Source: Betaproteobacteria bacterium (GTDB lineage: Bacteria; Pseudomonadota; Gammaproteobacteria; Burkholderiales; SG8-41). Taken from it: a stretch of DNA of 8,730 bases. Location: contig JAJTHX010000153.1 in the NCBI GenBank assembly GCA_021300125.1, positions 1 to 8,730 of the forward strand. The letters are read 5' to 3'. Shown here piece after piece: positions 7,141 through 8,730 of this stretch. Under the pieces are notes generated by a model. The model was given only the letters and a program-made list of their open reading frames with translations, did not search any database and had not been told where the DNA came from. Numbering within the stretch: position 1 is the stretch's first letter; each line of letters opens with the position of its first letter. The position numbers and the translations under genes were made by a program.

Positions 7141-8298
7141 TCAGGCGGTTGCGGGTTTGGGCGGCCGTTGCGAAAACCGCCGTTCAAAAATGATCTCGGC
7201 CAGCCGGTTTTTCATCATCTCGATCGAGCCACCGGCGAGCATCCAGCCGCGGGAACGGCGCAGGCAGTATTCCACCAGCGTTTCCTGGGTGTAACCCAGC
7301 CCGCCCATCACCTGCATGGATTCGTTGGCCACTTCATAACCGACCTGGTTGCACATCAGCTTGGCCACCGTGGTCTCGTCCGGCGCCGGGAAACCGCGGT
7401 CGGCATTGACCGCCGCGCGGTAGAGGAGCAGCTGCGCCGCCTCGAGCTTCATTTTCATGTCGGCGAACTTCCACTGCAGGCCCTGGAACTCGCACAGCGG
7501 GCGGCCGAACTGCTTGCGGTTCATCGCGTAATCGCGCGCCAGCGTGTAGCAGTAGCGGCCATAGGCCAGCGAGCGCGCGGCATTGCCGATGCGCTCGGCA
7601 TTGAAACCGGCGATCTGCTTCTTGAAGCCGCCGGGACCGAGCAGCACATCCTCGGGCGGCACATAGACGTTGTCGAAATAGAGCGTGGCCCAATCGTTGC
7701 CGGACATGAACTTCGACGGCTTGCCAGTGCTGAAACCCGGCGCGGTCCGGCGCAGCATCACCGAGCCGATGCCGCCGACACCCGGGCCGTAGCGCACATA
7801 GACCAGGTACTGGTCGGCATGCGGATTCGGAAACACCTTGCGGCCGTTGATGCGGTAGCCGGCACCATCCGGCGTGGCGCTGGTGACGAGATCGGTGGTC
7901 GCCGAGCCCGCCTCGGGTTCGGTCATCGCCACCGCAATCACCTCCTCGCCCTTCAGGATCGGTGCAAGGTAGCGCTGTTTCTGGTCGTCATTGGCAAAGT
8001 GTGCGAGCACGCGGATCGCGCCGAAGTTGCCTTCCTGGATCACGTCGGCGCTGCGCGGACAGACCGTGGCCACGCTTTCAATCGCGATCACCGCATCCAT
8101 CAGCGTGCCGCCGCCACCGCCGTCCTTTTCGGGAATGGTGATGCCGAGCAGTCCGGCCTCGGCCATTTTCTTCGCCACTTCATGCGGAAACTGCGCGCTG
8201 TGCGCGCGCTCCAGCGCGCCGTCAGAAAGCTCGCGGCGGGCAAAGGCCAGCACACTGTCGCGGAACATGTCCTGCTGCTCGGTGAAACGGAAATCCAT
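7141..8298 (-). CDS. Acyl-CoA dehydrogenase family protein
   Basis: FAD-dependent dehydrogenase that would introduce an alpha,beta double bond in an acyl-CoA and pass electrons to ETF. The 385-residue length is typical. The alpha-helical N domain begins MDFRFTEQQDMFRDSVLAF. The middle beta domain has AMTEPEAGSATTD (124-136), close to the family signature though with Ala in place of the usual Asp after GS. The C domain has RKQFGRPLCEFQGLQWKFADM (about 261-281) and QVMGGLGYTQE (329-339). The C-terminal position that is usually the catalytic Glu (YEGT in medium-chain enzymes) reads AGGS (355-358), so that Glu is missing. Glu235 in FNAERIGNAA lies where isovaleryl-CoA and long-chain dehydrogenases keep their base. 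The frame is open back to 8406, but the ATG at 8298 with GGGAGGA just upstream gives the canonical N-terminus. First gene of the apparent operon; substrate unknown. Confidence 0.94.
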   Translation of the reverse strand: MDFRFTEQQDMFRDSVLAFARRELSDGALERAHSAQFPHEVAKKMAEAGLLGITIPEKDGGGGGTLMDAVIAIESVATVCPRSADVIQEGNFGAIRVLAHFANDDQKQRYLAPILKGEEVIAVAMTEPEAGSATTDLVTSATPDGAGYRINGRKVFPNPHADQYLVYVRYGPGVGGIGSVMLRRTAPGFSTGKPSKFMSGNDWATLYFDNVYVPPEDVLLGPGGFKKQIAGFNAERIGNAARSLAYGRYCYTLARDYAMNRKQFGRPLCEFQGLQWKFADMKMKLEAAQLLLYRAAVNADRGFPAPDETTVAKLMCNQVGYEVANESMQVMGGLGYTQETLVEYCLRRSRGWMLAGGSIEMMKNRLAEIIFERRFSQRPPKPATA

Positions 8299-8302
8299 GC
8301 CG

Positions 8303-8309
8303 TCCTCCC
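8303..8309 (-). promoter_or_regulatory. Shine-Dalgarno site fixing the acyl-CoA dehydrogenase start
   Basis: GGGAGGA on the coding strand stands 4 bases before the ATG at 8298 and supports that start over the in-frame ATG at 8406, whose extra 36 codons are unlike any acyl-CoA dehydrogenase N-terminus I know. Confidence 0.75.
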
Positions 8310-8313
8310 GCAC

Positions 8314-8352
8314 GATCGGACGCGGCCTTCCACAAAGTGGGCGTCCCGGATC
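8314..8352 (-). promoter_or_regulatory. Inverted repeat / hairpin in the leader of the acyl-CoA dehydrogenase operon
   Basis: GATCGGACGC (8314-8323) pairs with GCGTCC plus GATC (8341-8346 and 8349-8352), giving ten pairs with one 2-base bulge around a 17-base loop. Inside the loop a second mini-hairpin is possible: CCAC (8330-8333) with GTGG (8337-8340) around AAA. In the mRNA the structure would end about 4 bases upstream of the Shine-Dalgarno. It could modulate translation or, as DNA, be an operator; no known riboswitch class is recognised. Confidence 0.45.
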
Positions 8353-8357
8353 GGCGC

Positions 8358-8371
8358 ATTGATTTATTGAT
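8358..8371. repeat. Short direct repeat in the operon leader
   Basis: ATTGAT occurs twice separated by TT, forming an AT-rich patch in a GC-rich region between the candidate promoter and the dehydrogenase gene. It may be a protein-binding site or chance. Confidence 0.25.
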
Positions 8372-8417
8372 GTGGTCGGGTATCCGCGATGTAGACCATC
8401 GCGCAAAGACCGGGTTC

Positions 8418-8446
8418 ATCATGGCCAGCGCCCGGGGCGAAGTCAA
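8418..8446 (-). promoter_or_regulatory. Candidate promoter for the acyl-CoA dehydrogenase operon
   Basis: On the coding strand TTGACT (8446-8441) and CATGAT (8423-8418) are separated by 17 bases. The -35 box matches five of six and the -10 box four of six consensus positions. Transcription would start near 8411, leaving a leader of about 113 bases that contains the hairpin at 8314-8352. A visual call only. Confidence 0.4.
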
Positions 8447-8612
8447 CGCAAAGTCCACAAAGAAGACCACCGGAAATGCCAACTTGACGGCACGGCCCTC
8501 GCGATACAGACGGGAAGCACCTGAAGATTAAGAAGGCTCCAGCAGCCGCCATGGCGTCAAACGCATAATCGACCTTGAACGCCCCAAACACCGAGATCGC
8601 CCAACGGACATT

Positions 8613-8629
8613 ATGGTGTCTGACTCCAT
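8613..8629. repeat. REP-like imperfect palindrome
   Basis: ATGGTGTC-T-GACTCCAT is a 17-base palindrome with 8-base arms and one mismatched pair. The core resembles the GGTGTCTGACACC-type motif that I recall as a common dispersed repeat in proteobacterial genomes, sometimes near REP-associated tyrosine transposases. The link is from memory and only one copy is visible here. Confidence 0.35.
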
Positions 8630-8730
8630 TTTTCTCAACGAAACCCAGATAACAAGAGCGGCGAATGGTGCAGTTACCCCCACGTTTGGAAAGTGTCGTT
8701 TAACGCAATTTAGAACACAAAAATGCAGTA

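Larger units (their letters stand above)
8299..8730. other. Gene-free region at the right edge, falling in G+C
   Basis: No convincing gene is seen here on either strand. The left part (8299-8450) is the leader and candidate promoter of the dehydrogenase operon. From about 8455 rightwards the sequence becomes AT-richer, and the last 90 bases contain 39 G/C. One plus frame (8532 to the edge) and one minus frame (edge to 8528) are open for about 66 codons, but neither has a recognisable protein pattern or a strong ribosome site. The stretch 8440-8475 has repeated CAAAG motifs. A REP-like palindrome lies at 8613-8629. The region could be intergenic repeat DNA or the end of an accessory element continuing past the window. 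Confidence 0.5.

Noticed and set aside
7120..8370. A 416-codon open frame on the plus strand
   Set aside because: Antisense to the acyl-CoA dehydrogenase gene, with the same His/Arg-rich shadow composition and no recognisable motif.
8364..8591. A 75-codon minus-strand frame upstream of the dehydrogenase, and an overlapping 86-codon frame (8222-8482)
   Set aside because: They overlap the promoter and leader or the dehydrogenase start, have no good ribosome site, and their sequences match no family I know.
8699..8707. GCGTTAAAC on the minus strand, matching the end of an integron attC site (GTTRRRY)
   Set aside because: The motif is short and expected by chance a few percent of the time in such a region; no paired attC arm is visible, and the rest would lie past the window end.
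8613..8730. Possible gene start on the plus strand (ATG at 8613, open to the edge)
   Set aside because: Only a weak GGA precedes the ATG, the ATG falls inside a palindrome, and the 39 visible residues resemble no known protein.
1..8730. CRISPR arrays, tRNA, rRNA, phage or insertion-sequence genes
   Set aside because: No regularly spaced repeats, cloverleaf sequences or transposase and integrase motifs were found on either strand.

Overview
The window is about 63-65% G+C over its genes and every convincing gene lies on the minus strand, so transcription runs from right to left. Two periplasmic binding proteins of the Bug/TctC type, ETF genes in the order etfB-etfA, and a GC-rich genome with clear Shine-Dalgarno sites suggest a betaproteobacterium, most likely Burkholderiales, where the Bug family is greatly expanded. 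This is an inference from gene content; no taxonomic marker gene is present.

Layout in transcription order. (1) 8730-8299: a 432-base stretch with no convincing gene. It falls to 39 G/C of 90 at the right edge and carries a REP-like imperfect palindrome, a candidate promoter and an inverted repeat just upstream of the first gene. (2) 8298-3049: a tight run of four genes: acyl-CoA dehydrogenase, Bug-family binding protein, ADP-forming-type acyl-CoA synthetase and a second Bug-family binding protein. Gaps are 32 or fewer bases, so one transcript is likely. (3) 3018-1630: a MmgE/PrpD-family protein, separated from the last Bug gene by a 30-base spacer with only 3 G/C and no Shine-Dalgarno site; it may be co-transcribed or start separately. 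(4) 1629-1429: a 201-base intergenic region with a good sigma70-type promoter. (5) 1428-1: etfB, then etfA overlapping it by one base; etfA runs off the left edge.

How the genes may work together (inference): the Bug proteins would bind an exogenous carboxylate in the periplasm, the synthetase would make its CoA thioester, and the dehydrogenase would desaturate it, passing electrons to the EtfAB flavoprotein. The MmgE/PrpD protein belongs to a family that acts on free carboxylic acids, so it would act before CoA activation or on a side branch. The membrane components of the transporter (TctA/TctB), an enoyl-CoA hydratase, a thiolase and a regulator are all missing from the window, and the substrate cannot be read from sequence. 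Nothing here is a clearly new class of system. The most interesting points are the unusual gene set, the apparent relocation of the dehydrogenase's catalytic glutamate, the structured leader of the operon, and the compositionally distinct right edge.
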